Shown: positions 51,658-61,800 of the stretch, one piece after another
Layout of the letters: each line of letters begins with the position of its first letter
Numbering within the stretch: the first letter of the stretch is position 1
Assembly (NCBI GenBank): GCA_900319905.1
Contig: ONQB01000020.1
Span: forward strand, 33,563 to 97,562
DNA: 64,000 nucleotides
Direction: 5' to 3'
Source of the DNA: an uncultured Prevotella sp.
GTDB taxonomy: Bacteria; Bacteroidota; Bacteroidia; Bacteroidales; Bacteroidaceae
Made by a program: the position numbers and the translations under genes
Notes under the pieces: model-generated
Databases searched by the model: none
What the model was told of the DNA's origin: nothing
What the model saw: only the letters and a program-made list of their open reading frames with translations

Positions 51658-51696
51658 GGCGACGGTCTCGCAACCGTGTGGTTCGGGACCGCCGCC
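51658..51696 (-). terminator. Hairpin between the 1195-residue protein gene and the GH51 gene
   Basis: On the minus strand GGCGGCGGTC pairs with GACCGTCGCC (one G-U pair) with a 19-base loop, followed by TTTGCTTACTTGC. The T-run is weak, so it may only reduce transcription into the GH51 and SusCD genes, which show no good promoter of their own. Confidence 0.55.
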
Positions 51697-51732
51697 CTAT
51701 GCTTTATGTATTCCTGAGAGGAACGCTATCGA

Positions 51733-54700
51733 TTAGCGTACCATCATCTTTCTGAAGCTAATCTTACCATTGGCGTCCTTCACCTTGACGATGTTCAGAC
51801 CCTTCTGCAGGCGGTTGACACGACGTCCGTCGATGGTGTACACCTCGGTCACCGTGAAGGCACGGCTGTTGTCGGCGATGTTGTCGATACCGGTTGTCGG
51901 AGTCTTCGTGCTGTTGGCACCGTAGTAAGTCAGTGTCCAGTTGTCGCAGATAAACCAGTCAGAACCGTAGTTGGTACCGGTCTTCTTCAGACCGATGGTC
52001 AGCGGCTGGCCTTCCTCGACCTTGACAATCAGGCTATTGATGTACTCGTTGCCGTTTCCGCCGTTCTCGTTCTCAGTGAAGAAGGCGTTGGCGGTCACCA
52101 TGTCGTTAGGCACGTAGTAGACAGTGCCATCCTCGCCGGTCACGCTTGTCGTACCGGAGATGCCACGGCTCTCGTCGGTAGAGGCATCGGAAGCCAGCAG
52201 AGCGACAGGCTTGCTGACGCTGTCGGTACCCATCACGGCGTACATGATGGCGTTGGGGTTGTTCTCGCCAGCCTTGAAGTGCTTGAGGTCCTCTGCAGTG
52301 GTGCCATAACGATAGAAGGCGTGCACCTTCACCTCGTAAGTACCGGCGGGCAGACCGTTGATGGTCTGAGCCAGGTCGAAGTTCTTGTTGTAGTACTCGA
52401 GCAGCAGGGCACCCTTCTGTGTATCGTCGTTACCGAAGTTGTAGCCGGAGGTAGTCCAGCCGTCCACGGAGTTGGCACCATCCTTCTCGAAGCTCGGGGT
52501 CTTGATGCAAGACGTCAGGTCAACAGGGTTGGTATCGGAAGCGTTGTCGGCCTCAGCGGGGATGCCGAGCTTCACGATCAGGGCAGCGATCTGCTTCTCG
52601 TATTCAGCCACCTCGTCGTCGTTGATAGAACCATTGTTGATGGCCTCGTCGATCTCGGCGAACAGCTCCGAAGCCTCGTCGAGCACGGACTGCTTGGCAG
52701 TAGAAGTAGCACGGGCGCTGCTGAGGTTGTCGTTCTGGGTCTTCAACTCAGTGAAGAGGGCGCGAGACTTAGCCAGCGTGTCGTTGGCGGCAATAGCACC
52801 GCAGAGGGCAGAGAACATGGTCTTACCGTCAGTGCCGCTCACGGCAGACTGTGCGGTAGCCAGAGCCTCGTTGGCCAGAGCCTTTGTAGACTTACCTGTA
52901 GGATCAGCGCTCTCAAGAGCAGTCTGCAGCTTCGTAATCTCAGATTCCAGCAGCGGCTTCACCACATCGACATTGGTGCCCTGGAAGGTCATCTTGAAGT
53001 TATCCCAGATAGCCCAGCTGTCGCCACCCTGGCTGGAGTTACCCTTCACGCCGAGACGGAGCACGTCGCCCTTCTTGGCCACGACACCAAACGATGTAGC
53101 GGTGTACATGCCCTTGTTGAAGGCGGTGCTGGCATCAGCCATGTTGTTAGGATACCAATAGGTGCCGTCGGGATCGACATAAGCGTTGGCGGTACTGGCA
53201 TCGTAGAGCTCGCCGTTGGCGACCTTCTCGTCGAACACGCTGGGGAAGCTTCCGGTATTGTCGTTGACATACACCTTTACTGCGTCCTTATACTTCGCGG
53301 CAGAGCCGTCGGTGTAAGCCGTGTAAGCGTTGTTGCCTCTGAGGTAACGGTAGAAGCCCTGCACGGTGATGGTGTACACACCCACAGGAGCGTCCTTGAC
53401 CTCCTGGTAGATATCGAAGTCGGAGTTGTTCCAAGCCTCGAAGCAGTGGTTGACATTAGAGCCGCCATAAGCCACATTGCCACCGTTGGCCTTCTTCACA
53501 ATCCAGCCTGTATTAGCACCGGAGGTTTTCTCGAAGTTGGCGTTGGTGATGAACTTGTCGGTCACATCCGTACCGGCAGAGAGGCCGTTCTTGATGGCGT
53601 CATCGTTCATCTTGGTCAGCTTCTCGGTCTCAGCCTTCACTTCCTCAGTGGTAGCGGTCAGGTTGGCGAGGAACTCTTCCTCATCCATCATCTGGTCGCC
53701 AAGGGCATCCTTGTCCTCACCGCTGATCTCGTCGTCGTTGACGGTAGCGTTGCACTTGTCGTAGATGATCTTGTAAGCCTCCCAAGCAGCCATGTTCTCC
53801 TTGATGGCAGCCTCGCCGTCCTTAATCTTCTGGATGGCCTCGAGCACGCCAGCCTTGTCGGTAGCGGTCAGACCAGCCACGAGGGTCTTGAAGTCCTCAG
53901 CCATACCCTTAGTAAGGAGTGTGCCCTCGGGCAGATTGGTGTAGTCGTTCACCTGGCTCTTGACGTCCTCGAGCCACTTGGTGTAAGCATCAGCGCCGTT
54001 GCCATAGTACTTCAGACCGAAGTTGTCAAACAGTGTCCAGTCGCCGTTGATAGTCTTGTCTTTCTTCAGACCCACCTGCATGGTACCGTCGTCTGTAGCG
54101 AAGAACAAGGTATTGAGGTAAGCGTCACCGTCGTTGAAGTAAGCCTCAGCCGTCTCCATATTGTTAGGAATATAGAGCGTGTTGCCGTCAGCGTCTGTGA
54201 CATTCGACTCGTTCATGCCCTTGGCGGTGGTAATAGCACCTGCGAAGGCATTCTTAATGTTGCTCTGCACCGTGTCGGTACCGGCGATGACATACAGCTT
54301 AGCATTCTGCTCAGCGTTGTTCAGGTAATTGGTATAGGAGACATCAGAGAAACCTGCACGATAGAAGGCCTTCACGGTCAGGGCATACACACCCTTAGGA
54401 CCGCCGGAGAGCTTCTGGTAGAAGTTGTAGGTCTTCTCATAGAACTCGGCGTCGGTATAGCTCTGGAAGGCAGGATCCGTACCGCTCCAACCATCCTTCT
54501 TATTATTGTCGAAGCTCGGGTTGGTGATAAGAGAGGTAATCTCCTTAGGAGCGTCGGCCTTGGTGTTCTGCTCCACAAAAACAGAGTACTCAGCCTTCAG
54601 CTCTGCATAAGCTGCCTCGAGCTCGGCCTTGGTCTTGGTGAGGTCATTATAGATAGCGACATACTTGTCAACGTTCATGCCGTCGGCAGTGACGGTAGTC

Positions 54701-55320
54701 ATCAGCGCACGCAGGTTCTCAGCGGCGTTGTAGATGCTGTCCTCGGCGAGGTACTTGGCATAGTCGTCCTCAGAGACGAAGTACCAGTCCACGTAACCGT
54801 CGTCAGTGGTGAGGTTCCAGTAAAGCTTGGTGTCGGAACCGTCAGTCTTGGCACCCACGAACTGTGTGCCCTCGCTGTCGGGCTTGTTGGCGGGATTGAG
54901 CTGGCTGGAGCCCAGACGGTATACCTCATCTCCCTGGTTGGTGATGGTGAAGAGGGTGTCTGCCTGACTGCCAAGGTCCACCCACATGGCACCATTAGCA
55001 TCAAAAAAGGTGTTGAGCCATTTCTTCTTCGACTCCACAGAGTCTTTCAGTGCGACCACTCCGTCAACAGCAGCACCGTTCTCATCGAGGTGCTGCGTGA
55101 TGCGTACCTTGTAACCGTTGTCAGCAAAGCTGGCACGAGTGCCCCACTCATTGGCACCAAGGAAGAAGCCTTTGGCACCACTGTTGTAAAGATACATGGT
55201 CTTACCCATCTCCAGCGGAGACTTAGCAGGTACGGGTTTCACACGTGGTGTAATCTCAGCGTAAACCTGAGAAGCTGCCATAAGCAGTGCACCAGAAAGT
55301 AGTAAATTAGAAAACTTCAT
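51733..55320 (-). CDS. Large secreted protein with three copies of an unnamed beta-sandwich module
   Basis: 1195 residues: signal peptide (1-21), a beta-trefoil-like domain (about 38-185: YLYNSGAKGFFLGANEWGTR), then three copies of a module of 165-200 residues at about 260-440, 583-785 and 933-1137. The module pattern is N-x-(D/S)-F ... W ... AE(F/Y)YxK ... (Y/F)(D/N)(F/L)xQ ... GxYxxxVxAFYR ... Y-x-PNxMxTAxAxF ... GxKKxG ... DNFxLxYYG. Alpha-helical spacers of about 140 residues (KAGVLEAIQKIKDGEAAIKE) link them, so it should be a long surface rod. No catalytic motif is seen. The C-terminus (YTIDGRRVNRLQKGLNIVKV) is of the sorting-signal type. A carbohydrate-binding role is inferred from the same module at the end of the GH51 enzyme. 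Confidence 0.82.
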   Translation of the reverse strand: MKFSNLLLSGALLMAASQVYAEITPRVKPVPAKSPLEMGKTMYLYNSGAKGFFLGANEWGTRASFADNGYKVRITQHLDENGAAVDGVVALKDSVESKKKWLNTFFDANGAMWVDLGSQADTLFTITNQGDEVYRLGSSQLNPANKPDSEGTQFVGAKTDGSDTKLYWNLTTDDGYVDWYFVSEDDYAKYLAEDSIYNAAENLRALMTTVTADGMNVDKYVAIYNDLTKTKAELEAAYAELKAEYSVFVEQNTKADAPKEITSLITNPSFDNNKKDGWSGTDPAFQSYTDAEFYEKTYNFYQKLSGGPKGVYALTVKAFYRAGFSDVSYTNYLNNAEQNAKLYVIAGTDTVQSNIKNAFAGAITTAKGMNESNVTDADGNTLYIPNNMETAEAYFNDGDAYLNTLFFATDDGTMQVGLKKDKTINGDWTLFDNFGLKYYGNGADAYTKWLEDVKSQVNDYTNLPEGTLLTKGMAEDFKTLVAGLTATDKAGVLEAIQKIKDGEAAIKENMAAWEAYKIIYDKCNATVNDDEISGEDKDALGDQMMDEEEFLANLTATTEEVKAETEKLTKMNDDAIKNGLSAGTDVTDKFITNANFEKTSGANTGWIVKKANGGNVAYGGSNVNHCFEAWNNSDFDIYQEVKDAPVGVYTITVQGFYRYLRGNNAYTAYTDGSAAKYKDAVKVYVNDNTGSFPSVFDEKVANGELYDASTANAYVDPDGTYWYPNNMADASTAFNKGMYTATSFGVVAKKGDVLRLGVKGNSSQGGDSWAIWDNFKMTFQGTNVDVVKPLLESEITKLQTALESADPTGKSTKALANEALATAQSAVSGTDGKTMFSALCGAIAANDTLAKSRALFTELKTQNDNLSSARATSTAKQSVLDEASELFAEIDEAINNGSINDDEVAEYEKQIAALIVKLGIPAEADNASDTNPVDLTSCIKTPSFEKDGANSVDGWTTSGYNFGNDDTQKGALLLEYYNKNFDLAQTINGLPAGTYEVKVHAFYRYGTTAEDLKHFKAGENNPNAIMYAVMGTDSVSKPVALLASDASTDESRGISGTTSVTGEDGTVYYVPNDMVTANAFFTENENGGNGNEYINSLIVKVEEGQPLTIGLKKTGTNYGSDWFICDNWTLTYYGANSTKTPTTGIDNIADNSRAFTVTEVYTIDGRRVNRLQKGLNIVKVKDANGKISFRKMMVR

Positions 55321-55386
55321 AAGCTAATGTTTAACTTGAGTTAGAATTTATTCTATGTATTAAGACGATTTTAGGGGTCAACGATG

Positions 55387-55451
55387 CAAAATTGATAAAA
55401 ATCAAGCATATTTAAGGGAACTAATCGTGATTTAACGGGAACTAATCGTGA
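55387..55451 (-). promoter_or_regulatory. Proposed HTCS-controlled promoter and operator, 1195-residue protein gene
   Basis: -7 box CAATTTTG on the minus strand at 55394-55387. Upstream, on the plus strand, TTTAAGGGAACTAATCGTGA (55411-55430) and TTTAACGGGAACTAATCGTG-A (55431-55451) are tandem copies with a 21-base period. GGG triplets stand 22 and 43 bases from the -7 box, exactly as at 58670-58734. Two sites on the same face of the helix suit a dimer of the AraC-type output domain. Confidence 0.7.
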
Positions 55452-55476
55452 ATAAGTGTAGCTTCCCCACTTTAGA

Positions 55477-58400
55477 CTACTTAACAACGAACTTTCGGCC
55501 GTTGGTCACGTAGAGTCCCTTGGGCAGACGACCTGTTTTGGACAAGTCATCGCTCACCTTGCGTCCGTCGATGGTGTAGACAGCACCCGACATCTTCTGA
55601 CCGTTGATGCGCACGTTGTTGATGCCGGTGGCTTCCTTACCCTGGGCCAGAAGCGCAATGTCGTCAGCGGTCAATGCCTCATTGTAGATACGGAAGTCGT
55701 CGTAGACATGGCTGCAATAGGTCTCACTGTCTGAGCGCGGATAACCGAGATAGTTGCGGCGGGTCTTGCCGAGGTCAGACGGAGTCATGGCCACGTCGAG
55801 GGTATACTGTCCGGCGGTCTTGCCGTTGACATAGAGCAGCACGTTGGTACCCTGCTGCGAGAGGGCGATATGGTTCCATGTATCGTTGTCGAGGCTGATG
55901 CCGTCGAAGGTCTGCTTGGCCGTGCCCTTGGAGGTCTTGAACGTATAGCTCATGCTGCCATCGCCCAGTACGAGGGTGAGGTAGTTGGTCGTTGTTCCGA
56001 AGCTGAAGAGCGTACCGTGGTCGGCACCGGGCATCACCCAGGTGGCGATGGTGTAATCAGTCAGGTCGGACATGGCGCCATTGGCGATCTTCACGTACGA
56101 GCCGTTGTCCTTCGACAGGGCGATGGCGCCACCCATGCTGCCCGTCACCCATGTGGTGTCGTTGTAGACGGAGGCATTGTAGCCGCCCCATACATCGTAG
56201 ACGGTGCCGCCTTCCATCTCGTCGAACGTCAGATGGAGGTAGTGTCCCTTCACCGGCTGAGCCATGTAGGCGTCACTCATCTGACCCAGTTCAGTACCTT
56301 TGCTCATCTGCACCTTATAATAATAGGTGTTGCCGTTGGTCACGGTAGCATCCTCGTACGAACCGGAGTAAGCCGTGGCGAGCTTGGTGTAGGTGCCGTC
56401 GGCAGCGTCGGAGCGGTACACATTGTAGTTGAAGCTTGCCTTGTAGGTCCACGACAGCGTCACCTTTCCGTCAGCAGCAGCCACGTGAATGTCCTGCACG
56501 GGTTCTGGGCTGTCACGCTTGAGCGTGGTGACGGAGAGCGTCGACGGCGTGCCGTCGGTGGCAGCGGTCGTCACGGAGTATGCCTTATAATAATAGGTGG
56601 TATTGTCGTTCAGGCCGTTGTCAGTAAACGTGGTACCGATGAGGTTGTCGCCCACCACCTGGTAGTCGCCGTTCTTGGTGTCGGCACGCTCGATGCGGTA
56701 GCCACGAGCGCCACTGACGGCGGTCCAGGAGAGCTTGACGCTCGACGTGCCCACCTCTGCTGCTTTCAGCGTCGGTCCGTTGACGGCTTTGTCCCTGGTC
56801 AGTGTCACCTGACGGGAGTAGATGGACTTCGTATCCTTATAGCTGACGGCAAAGACGCGGTAGATCACCTTCGTCTTGCCGGGGATGTCCTCTGAGTAAG
56901 TCACCGTGCCACCGGGCTGGTAGTCGATGCCGCAGTAGAGCGTGTCGCAGGTGTCATAGGCCACACGGCTGTCGACGAGACGCTGCACCACATAGTATTT
57001 ACCGGTCTCACCGTTGTGGTCGTACCACGAGAGGTTGGCCTTCTTGGAGAAGGCGGAGACGCTGAGCGACGGCAGTGGAGGCGCAATCTTCCATTGGAAA
57101 TCGTAGGCGTTGGCCTTGCGGTAGGCAAGGGCGGCCTTATGGGCGGCATACACCTTACCGGCGGGTGTCAGGGTATCACCTAAGATGAGGGCGCGTGCGT
57201 CCTGCACCCAGTCGTATTCATAGTAGCGCTCGAGGTTGTCCATCTTGTCGAGAGCCGGCAGGCAGTCGGCCATGAACTTGCGCTGGCGCTCGCCGTTGGC
57301 GGCGGTGTAGGGTCGGCCGTTGTTGTCGGGCCAGGTCTCATTGGTCCAGTTGGCACCGTTGTTCCACTCGGTGATCCAGACGGGGCGTCCGTGGCTGATG
57401 GAGTTGAGGTGGTCGACACGGTCCTTGAGCGACGAGCCGTTGAGGTTGGGCTCATAGATATGTACCACCACGAAGTCGACGCGGTAGTTGAGGGAGTCGG
57501 CAAGGTTGAAGAACGTTGAGTTCCATCCACTCCAGGCCGATGTCGGCGCGGGTGATCCGGCACGCATGCCCGACTGCATGAAGGTGGGCCACATCTTGAT
57601 GACGTCAACGGGCGAGGCGGGATGCTCCTTGCTGTCGTTGGTATTGTCGGGTTCGTTGTATCCCAGCACGTGGGTGGTGTTCTGCAGGGCGTTGATGGTG
57701 CCGGCCGACGGCCATCCGGCGTGGTGGAACTGCGGGGAGAACTCCACGTCGGTCTGTGGGTCGCCACTCATGCGGTCAGCGCTCCAGTTATAATAAGAGG
57801 TGACGTTGAGCAGGTTGGACGAGCCCACACCGGGATTACCGGCCTTGCCCTTCTTCGACACCCACTCCCACTGGAAGGCCCTGACGAAGCTCACGAAGGA
57901 GGAGTCGCCGGCGTTCATGCCGTCGGGCAGCTGGGCCACATTGAGATCGGCATCGTCGGCGATATACACCTTGCTGAAGCCAGTGCCGTTGGCGTTGTTG
58001 GCCAGCGTAGCCATGAAGCCGCGGCGCAGCTTAAACGAGCGTATGCGGTTGTCCCACGCACCGAGATTGTTGTGGTAGGTATTGATATCCATCGACAGCG
58101 AGTCGCCGGTGAAGTTCTCACCCTTGAACACAGTGATGGCTTTCTTGGTGGCTGCCTGACCGTAGGGGATGACGACGGTGCCATTGTCGTAGATGGCTAC
58201 GCGTACATTATTATTATTACGGTTGCCGCTGTTGAAGACCACGGCCTGACCGTCGACGGTGACCTGAGAGAGGTAATTGGCAATGACGAGGCTGGGCTTG
58301 ACATTGTCAAAGAACAGCCACGCGTTCTCGCCCTGCAGGTCGACAGTGGACCCGCCCGCCAGGGGTGCGCTTCCGCTCGTCAGGTGCAGGTCGGTCTTGC

Positions 58401-58584
58401 CCTTCACGGTCACGGCATAGCCGTTGTACGACGACACGGTCTTCTTGCCGGCATTGTTGATCGTGGTACTGATGAGCGAATTGGTCATCAGCACATGTTC
58501 ACATTCTGGAATACTCGCTGAAGCCTGTAATGATCCAAATGACCATGCGGCTGCAGCCAACAGGATGGTGTATAATCTGCGCAT
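55477..58584 (-). CDS. Secreted multidomain glycoside hydrolase (Glyco_hydro_cc/GH128-like) with crystallin, FN3 and LamG modules
   Basis: 1035 residues from MRRLYTILLAAAAWS (58584, chosen because a signal peptide begins there; the frame is open to 58629). Order: beta/gamma-crystallin-like domain (about 125-225: ITVFKGENFTGDSLSMDI), Glyco_hydro_cc barrel (about 235-495) with likely acid/base Glu311 (GYNEPDN) and nucleophile Glu406 (ITEWNN), three FN3-like domains (about 500-785), LamG domain (about 790-985: HLTFDEMEGGTVYDVWGGY, YDDFRIYNEALTADDI) and a sorting-type tail (YTIDGRKVSD, GRKFVVK). GH128 members cut beta-1,3-glucan, but the family is broad and the substrate here may differ. It is divergent from the HTCS gene. 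Confidence 0.85.
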   Translation of the reverse strand: MRRLYTILLAAAAWSFGSLQASASIPECEHVLMTNSLISTTINNAGKKTVSSYNGYAVTVKGKTDLHLTSGSAPLAGGSTVDLQGENAWLFFDNVKPSLVIANYLSQVTVDGQAVVFNSGNRNNNNVRVAIYDNGTVVIPYGQAATKKAITVFKGENFTGDSLSMDINTYHNNLGAWDNRIRSFKLRRGFMATLANNANGTGFSKVYIADDADLNVAQLPDGMNAGDSSFVSFVRAFQWEWVSKKGKAGNPGVGSSNLLNVTSYYNWSADRMSGDPQTDVEFSPQFHHAGWPSAGTINALQNTTHVLGYNEPDNTNDSKEHPASPVDVIKMWPTFMQSGMRAGSPAPTSAWSGWNSTFFNLADSLNYRVDFVVVHIYEPNLNGSSLKDRVDHLNSISHGRPVWITEWNNGANWTNETWPDNNGRPYTAANGERQRKFMADCLPALDKMDNLERYYEYDWVQDARALILGDTLTPAGKVYAAHKAALAYRKANAYDFQWKIAPPLPSLSVSAFSKKANLSWYDHNGETGKYYVVQRLVDSRVAYDTCDTLYCGIDYQPGGTVTYSEDIPGKTKVIYRVFAVSYKDTKSIYSRQVTLTRDKAVNGPTLKAAEVGTSSVKLSWTAVSGARGYRIERADTKNGDYQVVGDNLIGTTFTDNGLNDNTTYYYKAYSVTTAATDGTPSTLSVTTLKRDSPEPVQDIHVAAADGKVTLSWTYKASFNYNVYRSDAADGTYTKLATAYSGSYEDATVTNGNTYYYKVQMSKGTELGQMSDAYMAQPVKGHYLHLTFDEMEGGTVYDVWGGYNASVYNDTTWVTGSMGGAIALSKDNGSYVKIANGAMSDLTDYTIATWVMPGADHGTLFSFGTTTNYLTLVLGDGSMSYTFKTSKGTAKQTFDGISLDNDTWNHIALSQQGTNVLLYVNGKTAGQYTLDVAMTPSDLGKTRRNYLGYPRSDSETYCSHVYDDFRIYNEALTADDIALLAQGKEATGINNVRINGQKMSGAVYTIDGRKVSDDLSKTGRLPKGLYVTNGRKFVVK

Positions 58585-58669
58585 GTAGTTAGTTTTATAT
58601 AAGGGGAAATTTGTCCCCTCTGTTTTCAACTGGTAATTAGGACTAATATACTGAAATTGTTATATGTTA

Positions 58670-58734
58670 CAAAATTGCCACTTTTTTATCAAATTTTAGG
58701 GCATAAAATGAGAAATTAAGGGAACAATCCATTA
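58670..58734 (-). promoter_or_regulatory. Proposed HTCS-controlled promoter and operator, crystallin/GH128-like gene
   Basis: -7 box CAATTTTG on the minus strand (58677-58670). Plus-strand repeats TTTTAGGGCATAAAATGAGA (58694-58713) and AATTAAGGGAACAATCCATT (58714-58733) put GGG triplets at 22 and 43 bases from the box. The proximal copy is weaker (12 of 20 bases match the copy at 55411). The leader is about 80 bases. Confidence 0.62.
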
Positions 58735-58810
58735 AATAGTGTGTTTTCACGTTTTTGTCGCCACATTCTTTTTTAACAGACAAAAGGAGGATGGATTAGT
58801 GGAATTTTGC

Positions 58811-58818
58811 TAAATTTG
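58811..58818 (+). promoter_or_regulatory. Candidate -7 box of the HTCS gene
   Basis: TAAATTTG matches TAnnTTTG, with a leader of about 25 bases to ATG 58850. No good -33 box is seen. The words AATTAGGACTAATATACT (58635-58652) and AATTAAGGACTAATATAC (58832-58849) are near-identical and flank this divergent gap; the second touches the start codon. Confidence 0.55.
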
Positions 58819-58849
58819 CAGCAGACATCGAAATTAAGGACTAATATAC

Positions 58850-61800
58850 ATGCGCAGACACCTTATTTATATATTGCTTTTCTGGATTTTGGGAGTGGCG
58901 GCCGAGCCATTGCCATTCCGCTTGTTGCCATCCATCAACATGCTGCCCACCGACGAGGTGCATTGTCTGTACCGCGACCGTCAGGGGTTGTTGTGGATCG
59001 GTACCTCGACGGGTCTGAAAAGCTACAACGGTTACGACGTCCACACCTACAAGTCTGACGCCATCACACCCAGCCTTCTTCCCAACAACAACATTCTCTG
59101 CATCACCGAGGACCGTCTCAACCATCTGTGGCTGGGCACTGGCAACGGTCTGGTGCGCATGGACCAGCGTACGGGCGAGTTCCGCACGTATAACCTTCCC
59201 TCCAACAACCAGCGCACCATCTACACGCTGACCACCGGTCACGACGGCATCATCTGGATAGGTACCGACGGCGGTCTGACGCGCCTCGACCCGAACACCG
59301 ACCAGATGATCACCTTCAACAAGAAGAACACACGAATGACCGACAGCCACGGCAAGCACATCGCCATGCACGACTACAGCGTGAAGAGCATTCTCGACGA
59401 CGGCCACGGCCATCTCTTCGTCGGCACGTGGTACGACGGACTGCTGCGCCTCGACCTACAGCGCCGCACCTTCGTCAAATATCCCTGGTCATCGGCCACC
59501 ACGGCAGCCTACAGCCTTTTCATGGACTCGCAGAAGCATCTGTGGATAGGCACCTGGGGCGGAGGCATGATACGGCTCGACCATCCCTATGATGCCGCCA
59601 ACCCGGGCGTGACGCACTATCCGTACATCCCCCGCTATTTCGACACCTATTATAAGATTAAGGAGGACCCGACCACGCACACGCTGCTGGCCTGCTCGCG
59701 CGACGGCATCTCAGTGCTCCGCCTCGACAAGCCCATGACGCAATGGCAACACTATACCACAGCCGACGACAAAACACTGAATTTCTGCAACGACATCCTC
59801 GTGACACCGCACGGCGGCGTGTGGATCGCCACCGCCTCTGACGGCATCGTACATGCCACCACGCAGCCGTCGCTGTTCCGCAGCCACGTGCTCAGCAACT
59901 ACAGCCGCCAGTCGGTCGACGCCGTGCTGTCGCTCACCACCAACGACGGCCGCCTCTTCTGGATGGGCCTGCGCCCCTACGGACTGGCCTACTACGACCG
60001 GCAGACGGGCAACACGTCGTACGGCTCGGCCATCCCCGGCTTCGGCTCACTGCCTGCCAAGGTGATGGGAGCCAAGATAGCGGCCACGCTCCGGCGCGCC
60101 AACGGCGAACTGTGGTTTGCCAGCGCCAGCTACGGCATCATCATCCGCTATCCCAACGGCACGACCCGACTGCTCAACTCGGACAACACGCCGTTTCTGC
60201 GCGACAACTATGTATGTACACTCTTCGAGGACCACCGCCACCGCGTGTGGATTGGCGAGCGCTCCGGTCTTGCCGTGGCCGTCAATGCCCGTCAGGGCCA
60301 GCACCTCTCGCTGTCGGCCGACGGTCAGCCCATCACGCGGTGCGACGTGCGCGGCATCACCGAGGACCATAAGGGCACCATCTGGGTGAGCACCGACGAC
60401 GAGGGCATCATTGCCATCGACGGCAACGTGAGCCCCGCCATGGCTGCCAGCCACTGCGTGCAGTTCAGTCCGCGACAGGGCACGATGGCCGTCAACGAGG
60501 TCACCGCCTGCCTCGAAGACCACAAACACCGTCTCTGGGCCGTCTCGCCCAGTGGGGGACTGTTCCTCTACGACAACGTGCAGAACTGCTTCGTCGACAA
60601 AAACAGGACATTTGACATACACGGCGACCAGGCCTACGCCATCGCCGAGGACCGCCGCGGCAACCTCTGGATCACCACCGAGGAGGCCCTCATCGCCCTC
60701 CACGTCCACGACAGCGACAACGCCGACCACCTGAGCTTTACCGCCAGCGACGGCATCGAAGACATGCTCTTCGTGCCCAACGGCATAGCCGCCTACGGCG
60801 ACTCGATGTACGTCACCGGACGCCACGGCTTCATCTCGTTCTCTCCCACGGAGCTAACACGCCGCAAGATGAACAGCTTTATCAGTCCGCTGCTCGTCAC
60901 CGACCTGATCATCGACGGCGAGCCCTATGCCGTGCTCGACTCGTGCAAGCGACGCGCCATCTCGGCCTACACCCCACCCTTCACACGCGAGATCACCATC
61001 CCGCACGGCGTAAAGAAGATCGGCGTGCAGGTGTCCTTGCTGTCGTACAGAAACATGGACCAGTGCCAGTACGCGTTCATGCTCAAGGGCTACGACGACG
61101 AATGGATGTACAGCTCCGACCGGCAGGCAGTGTACCAGAACCTGCCGTCGGGCACCTACCGGCTGTGCGTGCGTGCCGCCAACAGCATGGGACAGTGGCA
61201 GTCGCTGCCCTATGAGCTCGTCATCCACGTGCGTCCCGCCTGGTACGCCACCTGGTGGGCCATGATGCTGTGGCTGCTCATCGTCTGCGCCCTGGTGTGG
61301 GCATGCGTCAGGTGGTACAAGCAACAGCTCGTCACTCGCAACCGCCTGCAGATGGACGTCATCTTCACCAACATCACTCACGAGTTGCTCACGCCGCTCA
61401 CCGTCATCTCGGCCACCGTAGATGAGATGCGCACGCAGATACCGGCACCCGTGCACTACTACGAGGCCATCCAATACAACATCGACCATGTGACGCGTCT
61501 GCTGCGGCAGATCCTCGAGGTGAGGAAGTCACAGGCCGGACAGCTCCGTCTGCGCGTCAGCCACGGCAACCTCTCGGAGATGGTGGAGGACATCTGCCGT
61601 CTCATGCGGCCCATGGGCAACGCCCATCACAATCAACTGACTGTCAACGTGCCCAAGCAGCCGCTCACGGGATGGTTCGACCCCGACAAGATGGAGAAGA
61701 TCTTGAACAACCTGCTGTCCAACGCGTTCAAATACAACCGTGAGGGTGGCAACATCACCGTCACGCTGCAACCCTACGACGACGGTGCCCAGCTCACAGT

